Of a stretch of 34,070 nucleotides of DNA, positions 17,550 to 25,993 are shown piece after piece. The notes under the pieces were generated by a model. That model ran no database searches. It had not been told where the DNA came from and worked only from the letters and a program-made list of their open reading frames with translations. Position 1 is the first letter of the stretch. Every line of letters starts with the position of its first letter. The stretch is from the NCBI GenBank assembly GCA_020048105.1, contig JAIFMW010000114.1, positions 1 through 34,070 on the forward strand, written 5' to 3'. This DNA is from Deltaproteobacteria bacterium. Its GTDB lineage: Bacteria; Acidobacteriota; Holophagae; Holophagales; Holophagaceae. Made by a program: the position numbers and the translations under genes.

Positions 17550-18797
17550 TTAGCGATTTCGGAGTCGGGCAGGCACTTCCTCCAGGAGCCAGGTTTCTTG
17601 GGTTCCGGCGCTCAAGTCTTTGGCCGAAACCACGCCCTTTTCGAGTTCGCCATCGCCCAGAATTAAGGCTAGCTGCGTTCCTTGGCGGTTGGCGGAGGTA
17701 AGAGCCTTCTTCAGATTGGTACCGCGGGTATCCAACTGGATGGCTAGGCCCTGGCTCCACCAGTCTCGAGCCAGGGTAAGGGCCTTGAGGGAGGCGGCTT
17801 CGCCCAGGGGAATGAGTAAGGCTGGGGGGTTTTGGGGTGCGTTCCCGTGGAGTTGTTGCATGAGCATGGCCAAGCGATCGAGGCCAATGGCCCAGCCAAA
17901 AGCCGGCACTTCTGGCCCGCCTAAGTGTTTGACCAAGCCGTCATAGCGACCACCGCCGAGCAGCGCCGATTGCGCGCCCAGATCGCTGGAGAGCACCTCA
18001 AAGGCGGTGCGAGTGTAATAGTCCAGGCCGCGAACGAGCCTTGGGTTTTCCTCGAAGGCGACACCGAGGGCCGTGAGCAGTTCCTTGAGTCGGGCGTGGT
18101 GTTTTAAGGACGCTTCATCGAGATGATCGGTAATAACGGGGTGGCCTTCGAGCGCCGCTTGGCAGCCGGGAACCTTGCAATCCAAAACTCGCAGGGGGTT
18201 GGATTCAATGCGGCGATGGCAGTCTTCGCAGAATTGGGTTTCTCGGGCCTGGAAAAAGTCTCGGATGGCCGCGTGAAAGGCGGGGCGGCATTCCGGTGTG
18301 CCCACGGAATTGATGGAAAGGCTTAGATGCTTCAGCCCCAGGTCATGGAGAAATTCCATCAGCATGAGCAGGCTTTCGGCCTCGCTTTCGGGGGTGGCAA
18401 TGCCAAAACTTTCGGCACCAATCTGCCAGAACTGACGGTAGCGTCCGGCCTGCATGCGTTCATAGCGAAACATCGGTCCGATGTAATACAGCAACTTGGG
18501 GTCATTGTTGACCAGGAGCTTGTGCTGAATCATGGCTCGCACCACGCCAGCCGTGTTCTCGGGGCGCATCACTACATGACGGCCACCCTTGTCGGTGAAT
18601 TCGTACATCTCCTTGTTGACGATGTCGGAACTCTCACCCACGCTACGCTTGAAGACCTCGATCTCTTCCAGGATGGGGGTGCGGATTTCCTCATAGCCAT
18701 GGCGAGCGAAGACACCCCTCGCGGTATCCTCGATCCGAAGAAACCACCCCATTTCATTTCCAAACAGGTCTCGTGTGCCTTTAACCGATTGCGCCAT
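17550..18797 (-). CDS. hisS: Histidyl-tRNA synthetase
   Basis: The 415-residue class II synthetase charges tRNA-His. The ATG at 18797 is chosen over upstream frame because GGGAG lies 7 nt before it and the protein then starts MAQSVKGTRDLFGNEM, the usual HisRS N-terminus. Motif 2 lies in GPMFRYERMQAGRYRQFWQIG, the histidine-specific signatures are RGLDYYTRTAFEV and GGGRYDGL, and motif 3 is FGWAIGLDRLAML. The C-terminal alpha/beta anticodon domain follows (about 320-415). Its 5' end overlaps the divergent amidase reading frame by 23 nt. marR begins 44 nt downstream, so read-through transcription of marR is possible. Confidence 0.97.
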   Translation of the reverse strand: MAQSVKGTRDLFGNEMGWFLRIEDTARGVFARHGYEEIRTPILEEIEVFKRSVGESSDIVNKEMYEFTDKGGRHVVMRPENTAGVVRAMIQHKLLVNNDPKLLYYIGPMFRYERMQAGRYRQFWQIGAESFGIATPESEAESLLMLMEFLHDLGLKHLSLSINSVGTPECRPAFHAAIRDFFQARETQFCEDCHRRIESNPLRVLDCKVPGCQAALEGHPVITDHLDEASLKHHARLKELLTALGVAFEENPRLVRGLDYYTRTAFEVLSSDLGAQSALLGGGRYDGLVKHLGGPEVPAFGWAIGLDRLAMLMQQLHGNAPQNPPALLIPLGEAASLKALTLARDWWSQGLAIQLDTRGTNLKKALTSANRQGTQLALILGDGELEKGVVSAKDLSAGTQETWLLEEVPARLRNR

Positions 18798-19584
18798 TTC
18801 AAGACTCCCGAGGATCTTCTTGATCCTCCTCTTCAGCCTACTGGCTTGGAGCCAAACCCCAAAACCTAGACCCGAAAATCCTGCACGGCTTAAGGTGGCA
18901 GTGGATCCGGGACACGGGGGAGAGGATGGCGGAGCTGTCGGCCCCAAGGGCCTGCGCGAAAAGGACGCGGCTCTTCAAATTGGGGAAAACCTCAAAGCGG
19001 CCTTGGAAGCAGCCGGTTTTGAGGTGCTGATGACTCGGGCCGAGGATGTCTTGGTTCCACTTTGGGACCGAGCCAAGTTGGCTAACGAGGCCGGTGCCGA
19101 TCTCTTCATCAGCCTTCATTTGAATGCGGCCAGAGCGAGGTCAGCCAAGGGCTCCGAGGTGTATTTTTTGAGCCTCGATCAAGGAGATCGCGATGGGGCA
19201 GAAGTGGCCGCCATGGAGAACGGCGGGGAAGGGGCCGCTCCGGCGTCGGAATCGGTGCTCTCGAGCATCCTGCAGGATCTGGCCCAAAAGGCCTACCTTC
19301 AAGAGTCCGAGCGCTTAGCGGTGAATATCCAGGGACAGCTCAATCGGCTTGGGGGTATCAAGGAACGTGGTGTAAAACAGGCCCCATTCGTGGTGCTTCG
19401 CGGTGCGGCCATGCCCGCGGTTCTTGTGGAAGTGGCCTTCATCTCGAATCGCCAAGAAGAAGTAAAATTGCGCGACGTTGCCTTCCAAAAGAAGGTGGCT
19501 GAATCCATGGCCATGGGCGTCCGGCGCTTTTTTGGCGCCAATCCAAGCACGGCTCGGAGGAAGGCCGCGGAGCAGACTAAATGA
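18775..19584 (+). CDS. Exported N-acetylmuramoyl-L-alanine amidase (Amidase_3)
   Basis: The 269-residue zinc amidase cleaves the stem peptide from N-acetylmuramic acid. A signal peptide (about residues 8-26, ISRLPRIFLILLFSLLAWS) precedes the catalytic domain: VAVDPGHGGEDGG with zinc ligand His47, then GLREKD (Glu62), SLHLNA (His115) and the catalytic Glu219 in VLVEVAFISN. An inserted loop near 130-180 is longer than in minimal amidases and may be a regulatory helix. The start is GTG at 18775, the only standard start upstream of a usable signal peptide. It overlaps the 5' end of divergent hisS by 23 nt, so its promoter must lie within hisS coding DNA. Confidence 0.9.
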   Translation: MPLTDCAISRLPRIFLILLFSLLAWSQTPKPRPENPARLKVAVDPGHGGEDGGAVGPKGLREKDAALQIGENLKAALEAAGFEVLMTRAEDVLVPLWDRAKLANEAGADLFISLHLNAARARSAKGSEVYFLSLDQGDRDGAEVAAMENGGEGAAPASESVLSSILQDLAQKAYLQESERLAVNIQGQLNRLGGIKERGVKQAPFVVLRGAAMPAVLVEVAFISNRQEEVKLRDVAFQKKVAESMAMGVRRFFGANPSTARRKAAEQTK

Positions 19585-19644
19585 GCTCTTTCTTTCTTTT
19601 TGGTCCTCGAATCCACGCAAAAAAAACCCGCTAGACTGGAGCCC

Positions 19645-21063
19645 ATGGAACCCTACCGCGTACTTATCGTGGATGACGAGCAGGATTTTCGGAGTCTCTT
19701 GCTAGAGGCCCTCGAGTCCATGGGCTACACCGTAGAAGGTGCCGAGAGCGCCGAGAGGGCGTTGGAACTGGTAAGACAAAAGCATTTTGCGGTCATCTTC
19801 ACCGACTTGAATATGCCGGGTGGGCAATCGGGTCTGGATCTACTCAAGGCCATCCAAGAATACGATCCCAAGGCCTTCACGATCCTGATGACGGGTTATG
19901 CGACCACCGAAGCCGCAGTTCAGGCCTTGAAGCGAGGCGCCTACGATTTCATCCAGAAACCTTTCAAGCTGGTCGAGCTTGAAGCGAGTCTGGTACGAGC
20001 CCTGGGGCATTATCGGACCCTGCGGGAGAACGAGGCCTATCAGAGCCGACTCGAAGAAATGGTCATGGAGCGCACCCAGGAAATTCTGGGCCTGAAGGAA
20101 GACATCGAAAAACTCTTCGAAGGCTTCGTGAAGGCTTCAGTAACGGCCATTGAAGCGCGAGATCCCAGCACCTCGGGTCATTCCAGCCGGGTGGCCGACT
20201 TGACGGTGGGACTCGCGGAGGTCGTTAACCGCACGCCTGCAGGGCCCTACGGTGACCTGCGCTTCAGCGACCAACAGATCAAGGAAATTCGCTACGCCAG
20301 CCTTCTGCACGATTTTGGCAAAGTCGGGGTGCGCGAACAGGTGCTCGTGAAGGCCAAGAAACTAGAACCGGAGCGGCTCGAGCGGATTCTTCAGCGGCTC
20401 TACCAAAGGGATTTAGAGCTTGCCGTGTCCATGATGGAGCAGGCCTGGGACGAGGGCGCTGCCCAGGAAACCGCAAGTTTTCAGCGATTGCTTCAAGAGC
20501 GTCATCAACAGAGCAAACACCTTGTGGAACTCATTCTTCGCTGCAATGAGCCGCAGGTTTTACCACGCGAAATTGCCGACCGAATGGACGAACTGGAGTT
20601 GTTGGATTTCGCCCATTTTGGAGGGGAGCGGGGGCGCATTCTGGAAACCGAAGATGTGGCGGCGCTGCGAATTCCAAAGGGCAGTCTTTCCGCGGAGGAA
20701 CGCGACGAAATCAATAGTCACGTTACCCATACCTTCCGTTTCCTGAGCCAGATTCCCTGGACGACGGGTTTGGCGGATCTGCCTGCGATTGCTTATGCTC
20801 ATCACGAACGCCTGAACGGCAAGGGTTATCCCCAAGGGCTAACTTCCAACCAAATTCCTGTCCAGAGCAAGCTCATGGCCGTATCCGATGTCTACGATGC
20901 GCTGGTGGCCGCCGATCGTCCCTACAAGGCCGCTGTGACGGTGGCCAAGAGTCTGCAAATTCTGGAAGACGAGACCAAGGCGGGGCTCTTGGATGCCGAG
21001 GTGTTCCGGCTTTTCCTAGACGCTCGGGTCTTCGAACTGACGTTGCACAGGATTCAGGGCTGA
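19645..21063 (+). CDS. Response regulator with HD-GYP phosphohydrolase domain
   Basis: The 472-residue protein has an N-terminal receiver (residues 1-120; phospho-acceptor Asp54, conserved Lys105 in FIQKPFK). A coiled-coil linker (about 125-160) follows, and then an HD-GYP domain with SGHSSRVADL, HDFGKVGV (His222, Asp223) and HHERLNGKGYP (386-396). HD-GYP proteins hydrolyse cyclic di-GMP to GMP. About 105 residues (240-346) are inserted between the HDFGK motif and the helix that normally follows it. ATG at 19645 has GGAG 3 nt upstream; an in-frame start at 19600 would add a poor extension. It is followed 1 nt later by another receiver protein; no histidine kinase is nearby. Confidence 0.92.
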   Translation: MEPYRVLIVDDEQDFRSLLLEALESMGYTVEGAESAERALELVRQKHFAVIFTDLNMPGGQSGLDLLKAIQEYDPKAFTILMTGYATTEAAVQALKRGAYDFIQKPFKLVELEASLVRALGHYRTLRENEAYQSRLEEMVMERTQEILGLKEDIEKLFEGFVKASVTAIEARDPSTSGHSSRVADLTVGLAEVVNRTPAGPYGDLRFSDQQIKEIRYASLLHDFGKVGVREQVLVKAKKLEPERLERILQRLYQRDLELAVSMMEQAWDEGAAQETASFQRLLQERHQQSKHLVELILRCNEPQVLPREIADRMDELELLDFAHFGGERGRILETEDVAALRIPKGSLSAEERDEINSHVTHTFRFLSQIPWTTGLADLPAIAYAHHERLNGKGYPQGLTSNQIPVQSKLMAVSDVYDALVAADRPYKAAVTVAKSLQILEDETKAGLLDAEVFRLFLDARVFELTLHRIQG

Positions 21064-21064
21064 T

Positions 21065-21967
21065 ATGGTCCCCGAATTGGTGCTGCTGGTTGACGACGAG
21101 CCCGAACTGCGGACCTTCCTGCGCGAGGCATTGGAATCCGATGGCTATTCGGTGGAAGTCGCTGATGGCGCCGAAATGGCCTTGAGCATGATCGAGCGCC
21201 AGCATTATCCAGTGATCATCACGGATCTGAATATGCCGGCTGGAAAGTCGGGCCTTGAATTAATCGAAATGGTGAAGGCCAGGGATCCGAAAACGCTTTG
21301 CATCGTGATCACGGGGTTCGCCACGCTTCGGGATTCCATCGAAGCCCTCAAGCGGGGTGCCTACGATTTCCTGCAAAAACCCTTCAAGTTGGAAGAACTC
21401 GAAGCGGTGCTTGACCGGGCTCTCGAACTTTCGCGCCTTCAGAAGCGGGTCGAAGCCTACCAGGGCGAATTGGAATCGAGGGTGTTGGCCCGAGTCGCTG
21501 AAATGAAAACCTTTCACGAGGATGTGCTTTGCCTCAACCGATTGCTTCGAGAGGCCCTGGGCGAGACGGAGCCCACGGCCTTGGTTCTACCTTTTCTGGA
21601 TTATCTGAAGGCTCGCTTTGCTCCCGATGGGATCGTCCTGTTTCTTCCGGGGTCTGCGGCAACCTGGACGATGGTGCCACAGGAAGGCCTCTGTCCTTGG
21701 GCTGCCTCGTGGGATCTGCCGCCGGTTGATGGTTTTGTGGAAGTCCAGAGTTGGGGTGAAGACAGCGGCTACGCTGATGGCTACCTTGTACCCTTGCGGC
21801 ACACCGAGCGCACTCTTGGGGCACTTTTCCTTGGGTTCAAAACGCGATCTTCCTTCACCATCGAGGATTCTGTTTTTGAACTCTGGTGCAATCAGATCAT
21901 TGCGGCTCTTTATGGCTTTCAGTGCATGCGAGCCTATGGGGCGGCGATGGTGGCGAAGCAGGGGTGA
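21065..21967 (+). CDS. Receiver protein with C-terminal GAF-like domain
   Basis: The 300-residue protein begins with a receiver domain in exactly the same register as its upstream neighbour: acidic DD at 10-11, phospho-acceptor Asp54, and Lys105 in FLQKPFK. A coiled coil (about 120-160) leads into a domain of about 130 residues (168-295; LVLPFLDYLKARFAPDGIVLFL, then GYLVPLRHTERTLGALFLGF). Its strand pattern resembles a GAF domain, though I see no clear ligand motif. There is no DNA-binding or catalytic output, so it may act through protein contact. It starts 1 nt after the HD-GYP stop, and its own stop overlaps the nagZ start (TGATG), so the three are co-translated. Confidence 0.85.
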   Translation: MVPELVLLVDDEPELRTFLREALESDGYSVEVADGAEMALSMIERQHYPVIITDLNMPAGKSGLELIEMVKARDPKTLCIVITGFATLRDSIEALKRGAYDFLQKPFKLEELEAVLDRALELSRLQKRVEAYQGELESRVLARVAEMKTFHEDVLCLNRLLREALGETEPTALVLPFLDYLKARFAPDGIVLFLPGSAATWTMVPQEGLCPWAASWDLPPVDGFVEVQSWGEDSGYADGYLVPLRHTERTLGALFLGFKTRSSFTIEDSVFELWCNQIIAALYGFQCMRAYGAAMVAKQG

Positions 21968-22989
21968 TGCCAATGCGAAATGCGGCTTTTGATCTTCTTT
22001 GGACTGGGTTCGATGGATTGGATTCGGCCGAAGTTAAGGGCCCGGAGGCTGGGGCCATCATCCTCTTCGCTCGCAATCTCGACCCCGATCCCGTTCGTGG
22101 GCCCGCCCGTTGCCATGGGCTGATTCGAGGACTTCATTCCAAGTGGGGGCAGGGCACTCCCCTTGCCGTGGCTCTGGATCAGGAGGGTGGAGCCGTATCC
22201 AGGCTGCGCGTTTGGGCGGGCCCCACACCCAGCCTTCGACAGATTTGGGAGCAAGGGGGCGCTACCGCCTGCAGGCGCTGGGGAGGTCTCTGGGGTCAAG
22301 GACTGCGCATTCTTGGTTTCAACGTGGATTTTGCGCCGGTGGCCGATCTCTGGGATGGGCATCCCGACACTGGCATGGGGGATCGCTGTGCGAGTCTTGA
22401 TCCGGCCGAGGTTTCGATCGCGGCGGGTGCCTTTCTGCATGGGTTGGAAGCTACCGGTGTAAGGGGCTGTTTGAAACATTTCCCAGGTTTGGGAGGCACT
22501 CGGGTGGATAGTCACCGAGCCCTGCCGGAACTGGAGGATGACGTTCAGATTCAACGCAATCTTCAACCTTTCCGGGCCTTGGCGCATCCGGATCGATTAA
22601 CGATGGTCGCGCACCTCAAGACACCTAGTACCGAAGGACTTCCGGCTAGTTTTCATCGGGGTTCCGTAGCGGATAACCCCTGGGGCATCCAGGGGCGCTG
22701 GATTCCCGACGATCTGGAGATGGGTGGATGTGGCGATTGGGATTGGAAGGACCGCGTTCGGCTGTCACTCGAAGCGGGGCACCAGGCCCTGTTGGTCTGC
22801 CAGTCCGCGCAAGGCACCGACGCATGCGCCACGGCTTTGGCTGGCATGCCTGAAAATCTTTGGGCTCCGGCTCGCCAGCGCTTTTTGGCTTTGCGGAGGA
22901 ATTTGATTCCACCGGATGCCGAGACCTTTGACGCTTCGGGGTGGGCGGCTTGGCTTTCGGCAGTCCGGACTGAGGCTGCTGGCTCCTAG
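21967..22989 (+). CDS. nagZ: Beta-N-acetylhexosaminidase, NagZ-like (GH3)
   Basis: The 340-residue GH3 enzyme removes N-acetylglucosamine from muropeptides during cell-wall recycling. Visible family motifs are [23 protein letters not shown] (Asp71), [20 protein letters not shown] (the Lys170-His171 pair and the Asp181-His183 catalytic dyad), and IPDDLEMGG (nucleophile among Asp248-Asp249). No signal peptide is present, so it is cytoplasmic, as for NagZ. The C-terminal part is short, with no GH3 C-terminal domain, which also fits NagZ. ATG at 21967 shares one base with the preceding stop; an ATG at 21973 is an alternative. Co-translation with a receiver-GAF protein is unusual for nagZ. Confidence 0.88.
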   Translation: MPMRNAAFDLLWTGFDGLDSAEVKGPEAGAIILFARNLDPDPVRGPARCHGLIRGLHSKWGQGTPLAVALDQEGGAVSRLRVWAGPTPSLRQIWEQGGATACRRWGGLWGQGLRILGFNVDFAPVADLWDGHPDTGMGDRCASLDPAEVSIAAGAFLHGLEATGVRGCLKHFPGLGGTRVDSHRALPELEDDVQIQRNLQPFRALAHPDRLTMVAHLKTPSTEGLPASFHRGSVADNPWGIQGRWIPDDLEMGGCGDWDWKDRVRLSLEAGHQALLVCQSAQGTDACATALAGMPENLWAPARQRFLALRRNLIPPDAETFDASGWAAWLSAVRTEAAGS

Positions 22990-23024
22990 CTCTTCCGCTA
23001 TCCTGGAATCTTCGAGGAGCACCC

Positions 23025-23621
23025 ATGGTTGAACGTGCCTACTATCCGCCCATCGTCATCGAGGAAACGCCTCGTGGTGAGCGTAGCTACGACATTTATT
23101 CTCGTTTGCTCAAGGACAACATCATTTTTCTGGGCACGGCCATCGACGATAGTGTGGCCAATGCGCTCGTCGCTCAGATGCTGTTCCTGGAATCGGAAGA
23201 CCCGGACAAGGATATTCAGATCTACATCAACAGCCCCGGTGGCAGTGTGACGGCAGGGTTGGCGATCTACGACACCATGCAGTTCGTGAAAAACGATATC
23301 GTTACCTACTGCATCGGACAGGCCGCCAGCATGGGCGCGCTGCTCCTTTCGGCAGGCACCAAGGGAAAACGTTTCGCGCTGCCGAGCAGCCGCATCATGA
23401 TTCATCAGCCCTCGGGCGGCGCTCAGGGGCAGGCTTCGGAAATCGAAATCACCTTCAAGGAAATCCAGCGGCTGAAGGAAATGCTGACGGACATCATGGT
23501 CAAGCACACCGGGCAGACGGCGAAGAAACTCCAGAAGGATATGGATCGTGACTATTTTATGAGCGGTGCGGAGGCTCTGGAATACGGTCTGATCGACAAG
23601 GTATTAAGCGAACGGGCCTAG
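23025..23621 (+). CDS. clpP: ATP-dependent Clp protease proteolytic subunit
   Basis: The 198-residue serine protease subunit forms a tetradecameric barrel that degrades proteins fed by ClpX/ClpA. The catalytic triad is visible: Ser102 in [11 protein letters not shown], His127 in [10 protein letters not shown], and Asp176 near DRDYFMS. Other hallmarks are [19 protein letters not shown] and the EYGLIDKV end. The N-terminus [28 protein letters not shown] is typical of a main housekeeping ClpP. ATG at 23025 follows GAGGAG with a 5-nt gap. It lies 35 nt after nagZ; the usual partners tig and clpX are not in this window. Confidence 0.97.
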   Translation: MVERAYYPPIVIEETPRGERSYDIYSRLLKDNIIFLGTAIDDSVANALVAQMLFLESEDPDKDIQIYINSPGGSVTAGLAIYDTMQFVKNDIVTYCIGQAASMGALLLSAGTKGKRFALPSSRIMIHQPSGGAQGQASEIEITFKEIQRLKEMLTDIMVKHTGQTAKKLQKDMDRDYFMSGAEALEYGLIDKVLSERA

Positions 23622-23894
23622 TGTTTGTCCGGGGGACCGGCTGCGGGCGTTGGCCTGCGCCTACACCCCCGGAGCCCCCGCGTCTTCCCCAGGCGGAGCC
23701 TGGGGAAGACGCCAGCTATTTCGGACGGTGGTTTCCCATAGTGGGGTTTTGGAAGGGAAGAGCAACACTTCCAGACCGGGGCTGCCGGGCTCGGGTTCGG
23801 GAAAGACTATTGATGCTTCCGAGGGCGGTCTTCTTTTTTTTGCGGAGCCCTGGAATGACTGGGTTCGGGGTGGCCTTGTGCTATCGTTCCTTTC
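23622..23894. other. Intergenic region with nested hairpins after clpP
   Basis: No gene is supported here. A 7-bp stem (23629-23635 with 23666-23672) has a smaller wobble hairpin in its loop. It is followed by a perfect 15-bp stem with loop GGA (23680-23694 with 23698-23712). Neither is followed by a T-tract, but an 8-T run occurs at 23834-23841. The hairpins may stabilise or end the clpP transcript, or may be a dispersed repeat. Confidence 0.5.
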
Positions 23895-24767
23895 ATGGAC
23901 GCATGTTTCATAGCTAATCCTCATCTTCGGGCGGAATTTGTTGCCAAGGGCGGCGAGTTGCGTCGACTGCAGGTGGCGCAGGGACCCGATCTGCTGTGGG
24001 ATGGAGATCCAGAGATTTGGGGCCGGGTCTCGCCGGTGCTGTTTCCCATCGTGGGCAAGCTGCAGGACGGGGTTCTTCGGCATCAGGGTAAAACCCATTC
24101 GATGGGGCAACACGGCTTTGCGCGGGACCTGGCATTCAGGCTGGTTCGACTGAGTCGTGAAAGCTGCACCTGGGCCTTGAGGGATGAAGAGGCTACGCGC
24201 GAGCAGTTCCCTTTTCCCTTCGAGCTGCAAATTACCTACTCCGTGAACGAGTTCACGTTCAGCGCCGAGTATGAGGTTCGAAATCCTGGGCGGGAACCAC
24301 TTCCCATGAGCCTAGGTGCCCATCCTGCGTTTCGCTGGCCGTTGCCGGGAGGGCTCCGGGAAGCCCACCGCATCGAGTTTGACCATCCCGAGGTGGCACC
24401 CATTTCAAGGCTTCGGGAGGGCCTGCTGGACCCTCACCCCTACGCCAATCCAACGGACGGCAGCTTGTTGAACCTTCGAGATGATCTTTTTCGACAGGAT
24501 GCCCTGATCTTTGATCAGCTCCGCAGTCATTCCTTGCGCTATTCCGCACCCGGGAGTCTGGGGCTTGAAATGCACTGGAAGGGTTTCCATCAACTGGGAT
24601 TGTGGACAATACCCGGCGCGGGCTTCCTTTGTATTGAGCCTTGGGCGGGCACAGCCAGCCCTGTGGGATTCGATGGAGAGTTCTGCGCCAAACCCGGGGT
24701 CATGATCCTTGAACCCGGAAGCAGTCGAGGCTTCCGGTGGAGCGTTAGGGTGCTTCCGCGTAATTGA
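23895..24767 (+). CDS. Aldose 1-epimerase-like protein
   Basis: The 290-residue protein belongs to the galactose-mutarotase-like superfamily. Visible features are the N-terminal GGELRRLQV region, [23 protein letters not shown] (candidate active-site His), [15 protein letters not shown] (second His) and [13 protein letters not shown] (likely catalytic Glu). The order resembles the LacX-like branch, which has lost or changed substrate range relative to GalM. It probably interconverts anomers of sugars or sugar phosphates in the cytoplasm. ATG at 23895 has no clear Shine-Dalgarno. The gene stands between clpP and ychF without obvious metabolic partners. Confidence 0.85.
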   Translation: MDACFIANPHLRAEFVAKGGELRRLQVAQGPDLLWDGDPEIWGRVSPVLFPIVGKLQDGVLRHQGKTHSMGQHGFARDLAFRLVRLSRESCTWALRDEEATREQFPFPFELQITYSVNEFTFSAEYEVRNPGREPLPMSLGAHPAFRWPLPGGLREAHRIEFDHPEVAPISRLREGLLDPHPYANPTDGSLLNLRDDLFRQDALIFDQLRSHSLRYSAPGSLGLEMHWKGFHQLGLWTIPGAGFLCIEPWAGTASPVGFDGEFCAKPGVMILEPGSSRGFRWSVRVLPRN

Positions 24768-24822
24768 TCCTTTCTCCAAGTCGGGTCCTCTGGGAAACTG
24801 GAGGATTGGTTTGGAGGATGGA

Positions 24823-25923
24823 ATGGCAATTCAATGCGGCATCGTGGGGCTACCCAACGTTGGCAAGTCCACATTATTCAATGCGCTCACCCGGGCTGGG
24901 GCCGCCAGCGCCAACTATCCCTTTTGCACCATCGAGCCCAATACCGGAGTGGTGGATGTGCCCGATGAACGCTTGGGCAAGCTTGCGGAAGTCGTCAAGC
25001 CCATCCGCACGCTGCCTGCAGCTCAGGAATTTGTCGATATCGCTGGTTTGGTGCGGGGCGCCAGCAAGGGGGAGGGGCTAGGCAATGCCTTTCTGGCCAA
25101 CATCCGCGAAACAGATGCCATTGTCCAGGTGGTGCGTTGCTTCGAGGATGGCGATATTACCCACGTCGAAGGCCACGTGGAGCCTGCACGCGACCTGATG
25201 ATCATTGATACCGAATTGATCCTCAAGGATATGGAAGCCGTTGAAAAGGCGCTGGATCGCCATTCCAAGATTGCCAAGGGTGGAAATAAAGAATCCCAAG
25301 CCCTCGTGATCGTGCTCGAAAAAATCAACACGGTGCTCAACGACGGTCGGTGGGCACGCACGGCCGATCTGTACAAAGAGGAAATCGCACTGGTCAAACC
25401 CTTCTGCCTGCTGACGCTTAAGCCGATGCTGCTGGTCGGCAACATCAGCGAAGGGGATATTGCCAATCCCAGCAGCAATCCCCATTACGCCAGCTTGGAA
25501 GCGGTGGGCGCCGAGCGTGGTTGCCCCGTTATTCCAATCTGCTCCAAGCTCGAAGCTGAGATTCAGGAACTCTCCGAGGACGAACGCCCCATGTTCCTGG
25601 AAGAAGCGGGTCTTGTGGAACCTGGGCTCAACGTGCTGATCCGGGCCTCCTTCCGGTTGCTTGGGTTGCAGACCTACTTCACCGCAGGCGTCAAAGAGGT
25701 CCGAGCCTGGACCATCCCCATTGGCGCCACGGCACCGCAGTCCGCTGCCGTCATTCACACCGACTTCGAAAAGGGCTTCATCCGTGCCCAAGTCATTGCC
25801 TACGAAGATTTTGTGCGCTTGGGTGGGGAGCAGCCCGCCAAAGAGGCAGGCCGGATGCGCTCCGAAGGAAAGGAATATGTGGTTCAAGACGGCGATGTCA
25901 TGCATTTTCTCTTCAATGTTTGA
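24823..25923 (+). CDS. ychF: Redox-regulated/ribosome-associated GTPase-ATPase YchF (Obg family)
   Basis: The 366-residue P-loop protein starts [20 protein letters not shown], which contains the G1 motif (9-17). It continues with the G3-like [19 protein letters not shown] and the family-specific NISEGD segment in place of the NKxD motif. A helical domain follows and a TGS domain forms the C-terminus (about 280-366). YchF/OLA1 binds ATP more readily than GTP and associates with ribosomes. The ATG at 24823 has GGAGG 5 nt upstream; the upstream in-frame start at 24709 lies within the preceding gene. The length agrees with the family. Confidence 0.96.
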   Translation: MAIQCGIVGLPNVGKSTLFNALTRAGAASANYPFCTIEPNTGVVDVPDERLGKLAEVVKPIRTLPAAQEFVDIAGLVRGASKGEGLGNAFLANIRETDAIVQVVRCFEDGDITHVEGHVEPARDLMIIDTELILKDMEAVEKALDRHSKIAKGGNKESQALVIVLEKINTVLNDGRWARTADLYKEEIALVKPFCLLTLKPMLLVGNISEGDIANPSSNPHYASLEAVGAERGCPVIPICSKLEAEIQELSEDERPMFLEEAGLVEPGLNVLIRASFRLLGLQTYFTAGVKEVRAWTIPIGATAPQSAAVIHTDFEKGFIRAQVIAYEDFVRLGGEQPAKEAGRMRSEGKEYVVQDGDVMHFLFNV

Positions 25924-25993
25924 AGCCGAACAATTGCAAGGCTAATCAGACTGGCTTCATCAGCCGAAGGGCATACAGGAGGAACTTCGACGG

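Noticed and set aside
21934-22587. 217-codon antisense open frame within nagZ
   Set aside because: nagZ carries all its catalytic motifs on the plus strand; the antisense frame has no domain or ribosome-binding site.
23834-23841. Run of eight T after clpP as an intrinsic terminator
   Set aside because: Only a 5-bp stem could be drawn immediately upstream; the strong hairpins are over 120 nt away.
25078-25905. 275-codon open frame antisense to ychF
   Set aside because: It mirrors the codon bias of a well-identified gene, has no Shine-Dalgarno and no recognisable motif.
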